This document shows positions 1-7,174 of a DNA stretch of 8,616 nucleotides, in pieces. Positions within the stretch are counted from its first letter, which is position 1, and each line of letters starts with the position of its first letter. This stretch comes from SYFY01 sp031385325. GTDB taxonomy: Bacteria > Pseudomonadota > Gammaproteobacteria > Pseudomonadales > Azotimanducaceae. The translations under genes and the position numbers were made by a program. Where the stretch lies: assembly GCA_031385325.1 (NCBI GenBank), contig JANNBJ010000141.1:1-8616 (forward strand). Reading direction: 5' to 3'. The notes beneath the pieces were generated by a model, which saw nothing but the letters and a program-made list of their open reading frames with translations, did not search any database and was not told the origin of the DNA.

Positions 1-47
1 GGCGACAGCAACTGGAGCGCCTGCAGAACGCACGGTTGTACACGCCC
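1..47. repeat. Left arm of a perfect 47-bp inverted repeat (fold-back end)
   Basis: Bases 1-47 (beginning GGCGACAGCAACTGGAGCGC) are the exact reverse complement of bases 159-205. The match stops at 48/158 (C opposite T). The arm replaces the helicase sequence expected after the DDMG codons, so it is most simply an artefactual or rearranged copy at the sequence end. The junction falls in a run of G/C shared by both sides, so a microhomology of 2-3 bases is possible. Confidence 0.95.
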
Positions 48-2864
48 CATGTCATCGGCCAGGCAGGCACCGACACCCCAATGTGCAAGTCTGGCCAGCC
101 AGTGAATGCCGTCCTGCTGGTAGGGCCGCAGTTCTGCCTGCAAGGTGGCCGGAATGGTGGGCGTGTACAACCGTGCGTTCTGCAGGCGCTCCAGTTGCTG
201 TCGCCATTCGTCGTCGGCATCGAGGTTGATGTCGTCGAGCATGTTTTCCAGCGCCGGTGCCGCCAGCGGGTGCAGGCGCAGGGTCCGGGTACCCCCTTGA
301 GAGGAGCTACCGTGGGAGACGCCGCGCAGGGTCTCGAGCTGTTTGCGAAAACTGTCGGTGAGCGCGATGAACTCGCCGTCACCCAGTGGCAGAAAGCGGG
401 AGCGGGGGCGTTCGTCGAGTAGTGCCATGAGCCGCATCAGTCCCAGCGTGCGATCTTCGTCAATCTTCAGTTCACCTGATGCGCTGAACCACTCCTTGCC
501 TGACTTGATGACCAGGTTCATGGAACTCGATCCCGAACGGGCGGCCAGTTTGTATTTTTCGCCACTCGGCCACAGACACCGGGCACCGGCTTCCTGCAAT
601 TGATCCAGCAGCTCAAGACAATCGTCAGGGGTTTCCAGTTCACCACGGAAGCGTGGTGCACCGGCGACAGACAGTAGCGGACAGCGTGACAGCAACTCAG
701 TGGCCGCCAGCTTTTCACCCTTCAGATCACGTCGGGTCTGCAGAGGCTGATCGGCCACGTGTGCGATCACCAGTTCGCCACCACCACCAGGATCAAACTG
801 CATGCCCGCGTCGGCAATCGGTTGAACCAGCAGCCGAATGGCCAGTCCATCACCGGCTGGGGTCAGTTGCACCCAGGGCAGAGCGTCGGGTTCAACCTGC
901 AGGGCACTGGCGGTGGTGCCTGACAAGCCACCATGCACGCGGATTTCACCGGCCAGTTCGCTCACCACTTCCAGCAGTCGCGCCCGGGCACTGGATGGCA
1001 GTGACAGCCCACGCGGTGGAATGATCTGGCATAGCGCTTTGACGCTGTCGTTGAGGTGCATGACGTTGACCCGCGTATCCCCCAGTCGCCAGCTCACTTG
1101 ATAGGCGGCGTCCGAATCAGGGTAGGGGGTCAGACTGGCGTTGAGAACACCGTCGTCGCGTTCATCGATCACCAGTTCCGGCGCGATGCTGACTATCTCC
1201 AGAGGTAGTCCATTGATGTCGAAGACTGCCGGATGTCCGGCTAGTGCCAATATGGCCTTGTCAGGCAGGAAGTACTCCTTCTGACCACCCCAACCGTAGT
1301 TGGACATCGAGATGCCTTCTGCAACCACCTTGTCGTGGTCACTCAACCAGTCGAGCGTGTCACCGGTTTCCTTGAGTTTCTTGAGTGACACCGGTCGCCC
1401 CTTGGTCCAGCCGGTTTTTTTCAACTGCTGTTCGCGGGCTTCAACGTGGAGTCGATCAAGGTATGGGTCGGAAATGATCCACGCCAGACGTCGTACGACG
1501 TCCTTCGCAGGTGTTGTTTTGGCTTTCTTGTCACGCAGATTCAAAGCCAGCGTTTCGAGCGCGTTCAGACCGTGTTCCCAGACTTCAACCACAGGGATCG
1601 CGGAAATCAGCGACTGGGTACCCAGCGCCGTGTGCGCGCCGTGGCGTCCGGAGGCGCCGGATGCAGCCTGCATCACCTGCGAAGCCTCGGCCGCTATCCA
1701 GAAAAACCCGGCTGCCTTGGCGCGTTCGATCAGGGCTGGAAACTGGCCGAGCAAGGGGCGATTGGCGGACACGGCGGCGGCATTTGTCCAGCAGAGCAAC
1801 AACCCCTGCAACAACAACTGCACGTCGCCGACGACCTCAACGTTGACCGGGCCACCGACGGCAAATTTGACGGTGGGCTCCCGGCGGATGCGCTGAGCGA
1901 GCCGAAGCTGGATGATGGCGGAGTTCAGGACATGCAGTTTTTCCGAGTACGTGAGCAATTCGTCGAAGAGAGTGTTGGTTTCGCGGGTATTACGGCGCAG
2001 CAGTGCCAGCAGCGATAAGGTGAAGGCGCTGAACTGGGGAAAGAGAACCCGCTTTTTGGAATCACCACGTTCTGCGTCCAAGGCAATCTGAATGTCTTGT
2101 ACCGCAGCGTCATCCCTGCCTTGCAAGGTGTGTATCAATGCCGTAGTGCTGGCGCGCACGACCCGATACTGGTTGCCTTCCGGCATATGATCCAGCCAGG
2201 CGATGGCGGCATCGAACCGACCTTGCAACACGCGGAGATAGGCGATGTTGGCGTAGGTTGCGGCCGATGCCTTGTCACTGCGTTCACAGGCATCAAGGAA
2301 ATCGTCTACCGGCCGAAGGTGATGCAGGATTTCTTCGACACAACGAAAAACAGCCAGTTCCTGATAGTTGGGGGGCATCGCCGCAATGGCGCTCTGAAAC
2401 TGAGGCTCGAGCAGCACACCCCATTGCAGGCGAGTGCGCACCTTGTGCATCCACTCGTAGTCACCGGACAACAGGGCGCAGCGCAGGTACATCTCGCTGG
2501 ATCCCTGCGCCTGCGACCATTCCATGACATAGGCATCGCGATTGAGAACCTTGAGCAGTGGCGTGAGATATCCCATGGCATGGGCATGCTGGATCAGTGC
2601 TGCAGAATAATCCTTGTCGGCGCGATAACCCCCACCCACTCCAGGCGGATTGAGCACTCCGGCGTCGACCAACTCCGTAATCGTGTCGCGCATGGCAATG
2701 GCCAGCGACTTGGGTGTCACCAGGGCAGGTGTCTGATTCAGCCACTGGACGACCCGCGTCTGCGAAGGGGTCAGTGGATAAACGATCCCGTAGATCAGAG
2801 CGATGCGCTGGGCATTGGGGCTGAGTTGTCTCAGGCGATCAGTAAGCAGGGATTGGGATGACAT
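45..2864 (-). CDS. Large Snf2-family (SWI2/SNF2) DEAD/DEAH-type helicase, N-terminal 940 residues, 3' end missing
   Basis: The minus strand is open without a stop from ATG 2864 (MSSQSLLTDRLRQLSPNAQR) to the window edge. Residues 1-90 look like a winged-helix-type segment. Residues about 90-330 are helical and TPR-like (ANIAYLRVLQGRFDAAIAWL), and about 550-900 form a long helicase-associated region of unclear fold. Residues 908-940 are the start of an Snf2 ATPase core: LQAELRPYQQDGIHWLARL, then GACLADDMG, which in this family is followed by LGKT (Walker A). Sequence after DDMG is not helicase; it is the inverted copy described separately, so the motor domain is absent here. The family uses ATP to translocate on DNA and remodel protein-DNA complexes; the role of this member is unknown. 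It lies 104 bp downstream of the dipeptidase on the same strand. No clear Shine-Dalgarno precedes the ATG, and no other in-frame start codon lies upstream before an in-frame TGA. The family assignment is firm; the role is not. Confidence 0.85.
159..205. repeat. Right arm (native copy) of the 47-bp inverted repeat
   Basis: This copy lies in the helicase frame and encodes sensible protein on the minus strand (RQQLERLQNARLYTPTIP), immediately before the Snf2 core. It is therefore the original, and bases 1-47 are the copy. The 111 bases between the arms (48-158) are ordinary helicase coding sequence. Confidence 0.93.
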
Positions 2865-2874
2865 GGATAGTACT

Positions 2875-2922
2875 TGGACGGTCTCTTGCCTGGACGGTCT
2901 ATTGCCTGGACCGTCTATTGAA
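2875..2922. repeat. Three 16-bp tandem direct repeats upstream of the helicase start
   Basis: The units are TGGACGGTCTCTTGCC (2875-2890), TGGACGGTCTATTGCC (2891-2906) and TGGACCGTCTATTGAA (2907-2922). Units 1 and 2 differ at one base; unit 3 differs from unit 2 at the sixth base and the last two. They end 10 bases before the helicase ATG, inside its presumed leader. A 7-bp inverted pair GACGGTC (2893-2899) / GACCGTC (2909-2915) with a 9-base loop is embedded. The site could be an operator array, a leader hairpin or a slippage repeat; the sequence alone does not decide. The rest of the 2865-2968 gap shows nothing recognisable. Confidence 0.85.
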
Positions 2923-2968
2923 ACAGACGATTGGATTGAACGCAGGGCTCAGCGCCTGATGCAGATGA

Positions 2969-4171
2969 TCAGAGTGTACAGCGCGGTCGTGTGCCGTGCT
3001 CGCTGGCATAACGTTCAACCGTCCGCCAGGTTCGCAGCAGGTTCTCGCCCATGATCTTGCGCACTTCCCGTTTTGAATAACCTCGGTCCCGCAAACCCTG
3101 GATCAGGTTGGGGTAGTCAGCAACCGACTTCAGTCCGGTTGGCAAGGTGTCGCCCACACCATCAAAATCGCTGCCGATCCCCACGCCGTTGATGCCGGCG
3201 ACCTTCACGACGTGATCGATGTGATCAATGACGTCATCGATGGTTGCGTAGGGATAGGGATGTTGCGTCCGATAGCTTGTGATGAAGGTTTTGATATCAG
3301 GCGAATCGGGGGCCAGGCCACGCGCCACCACTTCGGCCTTCACTGTGGTCATCAGGCCAGCCTCGTACTGCCGGGCCGCCGAGGTGAGAAAACCGCTGCC
3401 GACATTGATCTGCACGACGCCACCCCTGCCGACGATGGCTTCCACCATGCGATCGTCCAGGTTGCGTTCGAAACCGGGAATGAAGTGCCGCATGGAGGAG
3501 TGCGAGGCGATGACCGGTGTCTTCGATTCCGAGAGCACGTTCCAGAAGGCATCATCAGAGAGGTGCGACACATCAACCATGATGCCAAGCAGGTTCATTT
3601 CGCGGACCACGGCGCGGCCGGTCTGTGACAAACCACCATGCCGCTTTTCTGTGTCGTAGGACGAATCTGCGAGCACGTTGGCTTTGGCGTGGGCAAGTCC
3701 GATGTAACGAACTCCGCGACTGTGCAACTGATGCAGGTGTTCGAGATTGCTGCCAATCGGTCCGCCGTTTTCCATCCCCATGGCGAGCCCGACCAACCCC
3801 CGTTTACGGGCCAGCACCACATCGTTCGGGCACGTGGCCTGGATGAACTTGTCTGGATTGGCGCGCACGGTCTCGTCGACCAGATCGATCAGTTGGTGGG
3901 CGAGTGGCAAACCATTGCCGGCAGCATCCACGTCAGACGGAATGAAGATTGACATGAACGCGGTACCGAGCCCGCCGGAGATGGCCCGTGGGTAGTCGAA
4001 CTGGCCTTCGGAAGACATGATCCCCAGGTCAGTCGGAGCTTTGTACAGGCGGTAGGGCGCATCGATATGGGTATCGATGACGAGGTATTCGGCGGGTTTT
4101 GGTGGCGCTGCGATGCCGGCCTGCGCGAGCGCAATCGAAATCAATGACAGACAGGCGAGCGTTATTCGCAT
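2969..4171 (-). CDS. Exported membrane dipeptidase, peptidase family M19 (renal dipeptidase-like)
   Basis: A zinc amidohydrolase that cleaves dipeptides. Numbered from the start chosen here (400 residues), the metal-site motifs are DTHID (D33, H35, D37), GMENGG (E134), VDVSHLSD (H203), IASHS (H224) and GIGSDFDG (D335). These match the His/Asp, bridging Glu, two His and Asp of renal dipeptidase, including its 21-residue spacing between the last two His. Residues 1-22 (MRITLACLSLISIALAQAGI and on) form a signal peptide, so the enzyme should act in the periplasm or be lipid-free secreted; no lipobox Cys is seen. The start at 4171 is preferred over an in-frame ATG at 4192 because GGAGA sits 5 bases before it and the signal peptide begins there. 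The gene is divergent from the fumarase and upstream of the helicase. Its natural substrate is unknown. Confidence 0.93.
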   Translation of the reverse strand: MRITLACLSLISIALAQAGIAAPPKPAEYLVIDTHIDAPYRLYKAPTDLGIMSSEGQFDYPRAISGGLGTAFMSIFIPSDVDAAGNGLPLAHQLIDLVDETVRANPDKFIQATCPNDVVLARKRGLVGLAMGMENGGPIGSNLEHLHQLHSRGVRYIGLAHAKANVLADSSYDTEKRHGGLSQTGRAVVREMNLLGIMVDVSHLSDDAFWNVLSESKTPVIASHSSMRHFIPGFERNLDDRMVEAIVGRGGVVQINVGSGFLTSAARQYEAGLMTTVKAEVVARGLAPDSPDIKTFITSYRTQHPYPYATIDDVIDHIDHVVKVAGINGVGIGSDFDGVGDTLPTGLKSVADYPNLIQGLRDRGYSKREVRKIMGENLLRTWRTVERYASEHGTRPRCTL

Positions 4172-4176
4172 GGGGG

Positions 4177-4181
4177 TCTCC
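4177..4181 (-). promoter_or_regulatory. Ribosome binding site deciding the dipeptidase start
   Basis: On the minus strand GGAGA is followed by CCCCC and then ATG at 4171. The spacing suits this ATG and not the in-frame ATG at 4192, which would add seven residues ahead of the signal peptide. Confidence 0.7.
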
Positions 4182-4236
4182 GGGATGAGCATTCACCAGT
4201 CTACCAAGTGAGTCGCCGTCATTCATGCGGTCGGGC

Positions 4237-4242
4237 TATCAT
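4237..4242 (+). promoter_or_regulatory. Possible -10 element for the fumarase
   Basis: TATCAT, in the context GGGCTATCATC, lies 27 bases before the fumarase ATG in the 98-bp divergent intergenic region (4172-4269). No good -35 hexamer is found 16-18 bases upstream, so this is a weak proposal. The dipeptidase promoter should lie in the same gap, but I cannot point to it. Confidence 0.3.
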
Positions 4243-4269
4243 CAATCACCATCGTTTGTGAGAAATCCC

Positions 4270-5793
4270 ATGACCGTCATCCGCCAGGAAGACCTGATCC
4301 AGAGTGTGGCCGATGCACTGCAGTTCATTTCCTACTATCACCCGACCGACTTTCTGCGAGCCATGGTCAAGGCGTGGGAAAAGGAGGAGTCGCCAGCCGC
4401 CAAGGCGGCGCTGACCCAGGTGCTGGTGAATTCGCGCATGTGCGCCATTGGCAAACGACCCATCTGCCAGGATACCGGCATCGTCAATGTGTTCCTCACC
4501 GTCGGCATGCAGGTTCAGTGGGAAGGCTCCCTGTCGGTGGAGGAGATGGTCAACGCAGGCGTCCGGCGCGGGTACCTCTTTCCGGACAATGTGCTGCGCG
4601 GATCCGTGCTGGAAGATCCGGATGGGCTGCGCCGGAACACCAAGGACAATACACCGGCGATCATTCACATGAAGATCGTGCCGGGTGACAAGCTGGAAGT
4701 TGAAGTCGCCGCCAAAGGTGGTGGCAGTGAAGCAAAGGCCAAGTTCGCCATGCTCAACCCTTCCGATTCGGTGGCGGACTGGGTGCTCAGTGTGGTGCCG
4801 ACCATGGGTGCCGGCTGGTGTCCGCCTGGCATTCTTGGGGTTGGCATCGGTGGCACGCCGGAAAAGGCCATGCTGCTGGCCAAGGAAGCTCTCATGGAAC
4901 CGCTGGACATGGCGGAACTGCGGGCTCGTGGTGCGCAGAACAAGACGGAGGCCTTGCGGATCGAACTGATGGACAAGGTCAACGGACTCGGCATTGGTGC
5001 CCAGGGTCTGGGTGGTTTGACCACTGTGCTCGATGTGAAGGTCAAGACGTTCCCGACGCACGCCGCTAACAAGCCCGTCGCCGTGATTCCCAACTGCACC
5101 GCGACACGGCATGTGCATTTTGAACTGGATGGTTCAGGGCCCGCGGTTTTCACGCCACCCGATATCTCGGAATGGCCAGACATCGCATTCGAGCTGGGGC
5201 CAGAGGTCAAACGTGTCAATCTGGACACGCTGACACGTGCAGAGGTAGGCACCTGGAAGGCAGGTGACACGTTATTGCTGTCCGGTCACATGCTGACCGG
5301 TCGCGATGCGGCGCATAAACGGCTCATCGACATGATCGACAAGGGTGAGCCGCTGCCCGTCGATTTCACCAATCGGGTGATCTATTACGTCGGCCCGGTG
5401 GACCCGGTACGCGATGAGGTGGTTGGTCCGGCAGGCCCCACTACGGCAACCCGAATGGACAAGTTCACGCGTACACTGCTGGAGAAGAGTGGGCTGGTCG
5501 GCATGATCGGCAAAGCGGAACGTGGCAAGGTGGCCATTGACGCGATCCGTGACAACAAGGTGGTTTCCATGATCGCCGTCGGTGGTGCGGCCTACCTGGT
5601 CGCCAAGGCCATCAAGGAAGCCCGTGTGCTCGCCTTCGAAGATCTTGGCATGGAAGCCATCTACGAATTCACGGTAGAGGAGATGCCAGTCACCGTGTCG
5701 GTAGACGCGCGAGGCGAGTCAGTCCACATCGAAGGACCAAAGATCTGGTCCGCCAACATCGCCAGACGAATTGCTGCTGCACAAGTCAGCTGA
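4270..5793 (+). CDS. fumA: Fumarate hydratase class I, [4Fe-4S], homodimeric type
   Basis: Catalyses the reversible hydration of fumarate to L-malate in the TCA cycle, in the cytoplasm, using an oxygen-sensitive [4Fe-4S] cluster. The 507-residue length equals that of the Pseudomonas-type class I enzymes. The N-terminal alpha domain contains RPICQDTG (C66), KGGGSE (149-154) and GAGWCPPG (C184). PNCTATRH (C276) provides the third cluster cysteine. The 118- and 92-residue cysteine spacing agrees with class I fumarases. The C-terminal beta domain begins around 310 with LLLSGHMLTGRDAAHKR (335-351) and includes GPAGPTTATRMDKF (386-399). ATG 4270 is chosen because MTVIRQEDLIQSVADALQF matches the family N-terminus; an ATG at 4225 in frame adds 15 unfamiliar residues. 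The Shine-Dalgarno is weak (GTGAGA, 4258-4263). The stop is 29 bp before the Tat-signal gene, so cotranscription is plausible. Confidence 0.96.
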   Translation: MTVIRQEDLIQSVADALQFISYYHPTDFLRAMVKAWEKEESPAAKAALTQVLVNSRMCAIGKRPICQDTGIVNVFLTVGMQVQWEGSLSVEEMVNAGVRRGYLFPDNVLRGSVLEDPDGLRRNTKDNTPAIIHMKIVPGDKLEVEVAAKGGGSEAKAKFAMLNPSDSVADWVLSVVPTMGAGWCPPGILGVGIGGTPEKAMLLAKEALMEPLDMAELRARGAQNKTEALRIELMDKVNGLGIGAQGLGGLTTVLDVKVKTFPTHAANKPVAVIPNCTATRHVHFELDGSGPAVFTPPDISEWPDIAFELGPEVKRVNLDTLTRAEVGTWKAGDTLLLSGHMLTGRDAAHKRLIDMIDKGEPLPVDFTNRVIYYVGPVDPVRDEVVGPAGPTTATRMDKFTRTLLEKSGLVGMIGKAERGKVAIDAIRDNKVVSMIAVGGAAYLVAKAIKEARVLAFEDLGMEAIYEFTVEEMPVTVSVDARGESVHIEGPKIWSANIARRIAAAQVS

Positions 5794-5811
5794 CACCAAC
5801 AAAAACCCATC

Positions 5812-5815
5812 GGAG
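5812..5815 (+). promoter_or_regulatory. Ribosome binding site of the Tat-signal gene
   Basis: GGAG lies 7 bases before ATG 5823, the start that carries the twin-arginine motif at residues 4-5. It supports this start. Confidence 0.65.
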
Positions 5816-5822
5816 TGTATTC

Positions 5823-6308
5823 ATGATCGATCGACGGACATTGCTCAAATTTTCGCTGACCGGACTGGTGGCGGCGGCATTGCCAGCGCGCCTGTGGGCC
5901 GATGTGGCCGCGGGTATGGCAGAGTCGGCATTGATCTACATCACGCCATTGAAGCAGGACGGCACTGAAAGCAGCTGTCAGGCAGAAGTGTGGTTTCAAT
6001 TGCATGACGGCGCCATGTATGTGGTGACCAGCAACAAAGCCTGGCGAGCGGTTGCCGTTGGCAAGGGACTCTCGTCGGCGAGGGTATGGGTGGGGGACGT
6101 CGGTCAATGGAAAAGTTCAGACGGCAAGTACAAGACCCTGCCCGTGGTTACGGCACAGTCCGCCATTGTCGGTGACAAGGCGGTACAAGCAGCGGTACTG
6201 GCCAGGTTCGGGACCAAGTATTCCGCAGAGTGGAGTACCTGGGGACCGAAGTTTAACGACGGGCTCGCTGACGGCTCGCGGGTGATGCTCCGATACACAC
6301 CGGTGTGA
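5823..6308 (+). CDS. Tat-exported small protein, probable FMN/F420-type split-barrel fold
   Basis: 161 residues. The N-terminus MIDRRTLLKFSLTGLVAAAL has a twin-arginine motif (R4-R5, then T-L-L-K), a hydrophobic stretch and a plausible cleavage after RLWA (residue 26), so the folded protein should be exported through Tat. The mature part (LIYITPLKQDGTESSCQAEV, then MYVVTSNKAWRAVAVGKGL and ARVWVGDVG) resembles the flavin or deazaflavin split-barrel proteins related to pyridoxamine-phosphate oxidase. This is judged from pattern only; the cofactor is not shown. Tat export would fit a protein that takes a cofactor in the cytoplasm before secretion. The C-terminal GLADGSRVMLRYTPV looks complete. 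Its stop overlaps the GTG start of the next gene, implying coupled translation and a shared role. No specific reaction can be named. Confidence 0.8.
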   Translation: MIDRRTLLKFSLTGLVAAALPARLWADVAAGMAESALIYITPLKQDGTESSCQAEVWFQLHDGAMYVVTSNKAWRAVAVGKGLSSARVWVGDVGQWKSSDGKYKTLPVVTAQSAIVGDKAVQAAVLARFGTKYSAEWSTWGPKFNDGLADGSRVMLRYTPV

Positions 6309-7174
6309 CCCGCGAACAACGCCCGGAATCCGAGGTTGGGAGTGAGGCTGATCGTTTTTTCGCCAATCCTCCGTGGCGAGGTGGAGTTCCGCGTTATCGG
6401 GTAGGTCTGGCGTCGATCCCACCGGATCAGTGGTTGCCGGATGCCATAGAAGTCAACGAGGTGGCTCGCAAGCGCCACCTGTACGACACACGTTTTGCCG
6501 ATGTCGTGCAGGTGCAGGATGGTGTTGATGAACATGTCGATCAATTGATCGACATGCTGCAAGCGTATCTCTCGGGGCTGGGGAGACCCACGCCAGCTCA
6601 CGCTGATCTCGCCCCGATGGCGCGAGTTGCACTCTGGGTGCCTGACGATCTTTGCCTGATGGTGAGCGAGCGCGGCCGTTATCGACTGGCGGCTGCGTCA
6701 CTGTGTTCGCCGTCGTACTGGAGTCTGCGCGACAAACTTGGCCAGGATTTATGGGGGCTGCACCAGGGTCACGCCGGGCTCAACAATGTCCTTGGCGAGC
6801 GAATGCGCGAAGTGCTCGAACGATTGCCGATGGACCGGGTGCTCGAACGACGCAACTGGTTTCTCCATGGTCCGGGCAATCTGTTCGAACCAGAAGCACG
6901 CCAGATTACCAGAATGGGCGAACTGGCCGCCCATACCATCCGCACCGAGCGGCAGACGCTGCGCCGGGTGAGTGAACACTGTGTGGTGTTTTCGATTCGT
7001 GTGCGCTTGTTTCCCTTCGATGGCATTCGCTGGTTTCCTGAGTCCGCTGAAGATCTCGGTCGTACCATCCGCCGGCTGACACCGGTAGAACTGGAAGCCT
7101 TCAGCCTCAGGGATAGGGTTCCGGAGCTGCTCGGTTTTCTCGATCGGGTAGCCCATGTCAAAGGCGAACGCTGA
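6305..7174 (+). CDS. DUF3445 family protein, haem-dependent oxidative N-demethylase alpha-like
   Basis: 289 residues. The family includes the catalytic alpha subunit of haem-dependent oxidative N-demethylase (dimethylamine monooxygenase), in which a PAS-like fold binds haem. Family features seen: RYRVGLASIPPDQWLPD (30-46), VALWVPDDLCLM (108-119), CSPSYWSLRDKLGQDLWGLH (134-153), where His153 sits at the family's conserved Lys-Leu-Gly...His segment, RRNWFLH (182-188) and RTERQTLRRV (213-222) followed by VVFSIRV. The usual Pro-Val-Pro after that His is replaced by QGHAG, so the active site may differ. Translation starts at GTG 6305, inside the preceding stop (GTGA), with no Shine-Dalgarno; coupling is likely. 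Its stop overlaps the M81 start by one base. The reductase and ferredoxin partners of the known enzyme are not next to it. A cytoplasmic oxidase or N-demethylase role is inferred; the substrate is unknown. Confidence 0.85.
   Translation: MTREQRPESEVGSEADRFFANPPWRGGVPRYRVGLASIPPDQWLPDAIEVNEVARKRHLYDTRFADVVQVQDGVDEHVDQLIDMLQAYLSGLGRPTPAHADLAPMARVALWVPDDLCLMVSERGRYRLAAASLCSPSYWSLRDKLGQDLWGLHQGHAGLNNVLGERMREVLERLPMDRVLERRNWFLHGPGNLFEPEARQITRMGELAAHTIRTERQTLRRVSEHCVVFSIRVRLFPFDGIRWFPESAEDLGRTIRRLTPVELEAFSLRDRVPELLGFLDRVAHVKGER
6533..6556. repeat. Perfect 24-bp palindrome inside the DUF3445 gene
   Basis: The half-site CATGTCGATCAA (6533-6544) is followed directly by its exact reverse complement (6545-6556). 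Flanking bases A6532 and C6557 do not pair. It encodes HVDQLIDM, residues 77-84. No function is assigned. Confidence 0.9.

Noticed and set aside
1795..1825. Run of CAACAA-type triplets
   Set aside because: It encodes a leucine- and glutamine-rich stretch of the helicase (QLLLQGLLL) in frame; this is ordinary codon repetition rather than a separate repeat element.
2570..2586. CCCATGGCATGGG near-palindrome
   Set aside because: It is a short 13-bp symmetry within helicase codons, of a length expected by chance.
1300..2861. Long plus-strand open frames (for example 1300-1896 and 2097-2861)
   Set aside because: They lie antisense to the 940-codon helicase frame, whose protein is clearly family-like. 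Their own translations show no recognisable domain and have a composition typical of shadows in GC-rich DNA.
2875..2922. The 16-bp repeats as a CRISPR array
   Set aside because: The units are directly adjacent without spacers, too short, and only three in number; no cas genes are present.
4172..4192. Upstream in-frame ATG adding seven residues to the dipeptidase
   Set aside because: The good ribosome site and the start of the signal peptide both point to the ATG at 4171.
4225..4269. Upstream in-frame ATG adding 15 residues to the fumarase
   Set aside because: The extra residues (MRSGYHQSPSFVRNP) do not resemble the family N-terminus, and the ATG at 4270 gives the usual 507-residue protein. 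The upstream ATG also sits ahead of the candidate -10.
4246..5270. Minus-strand open frames opposite the fumarase
   Set aside because: They are antisense shadows; the fumarase is unmistakable and the antisense translations have no family features.
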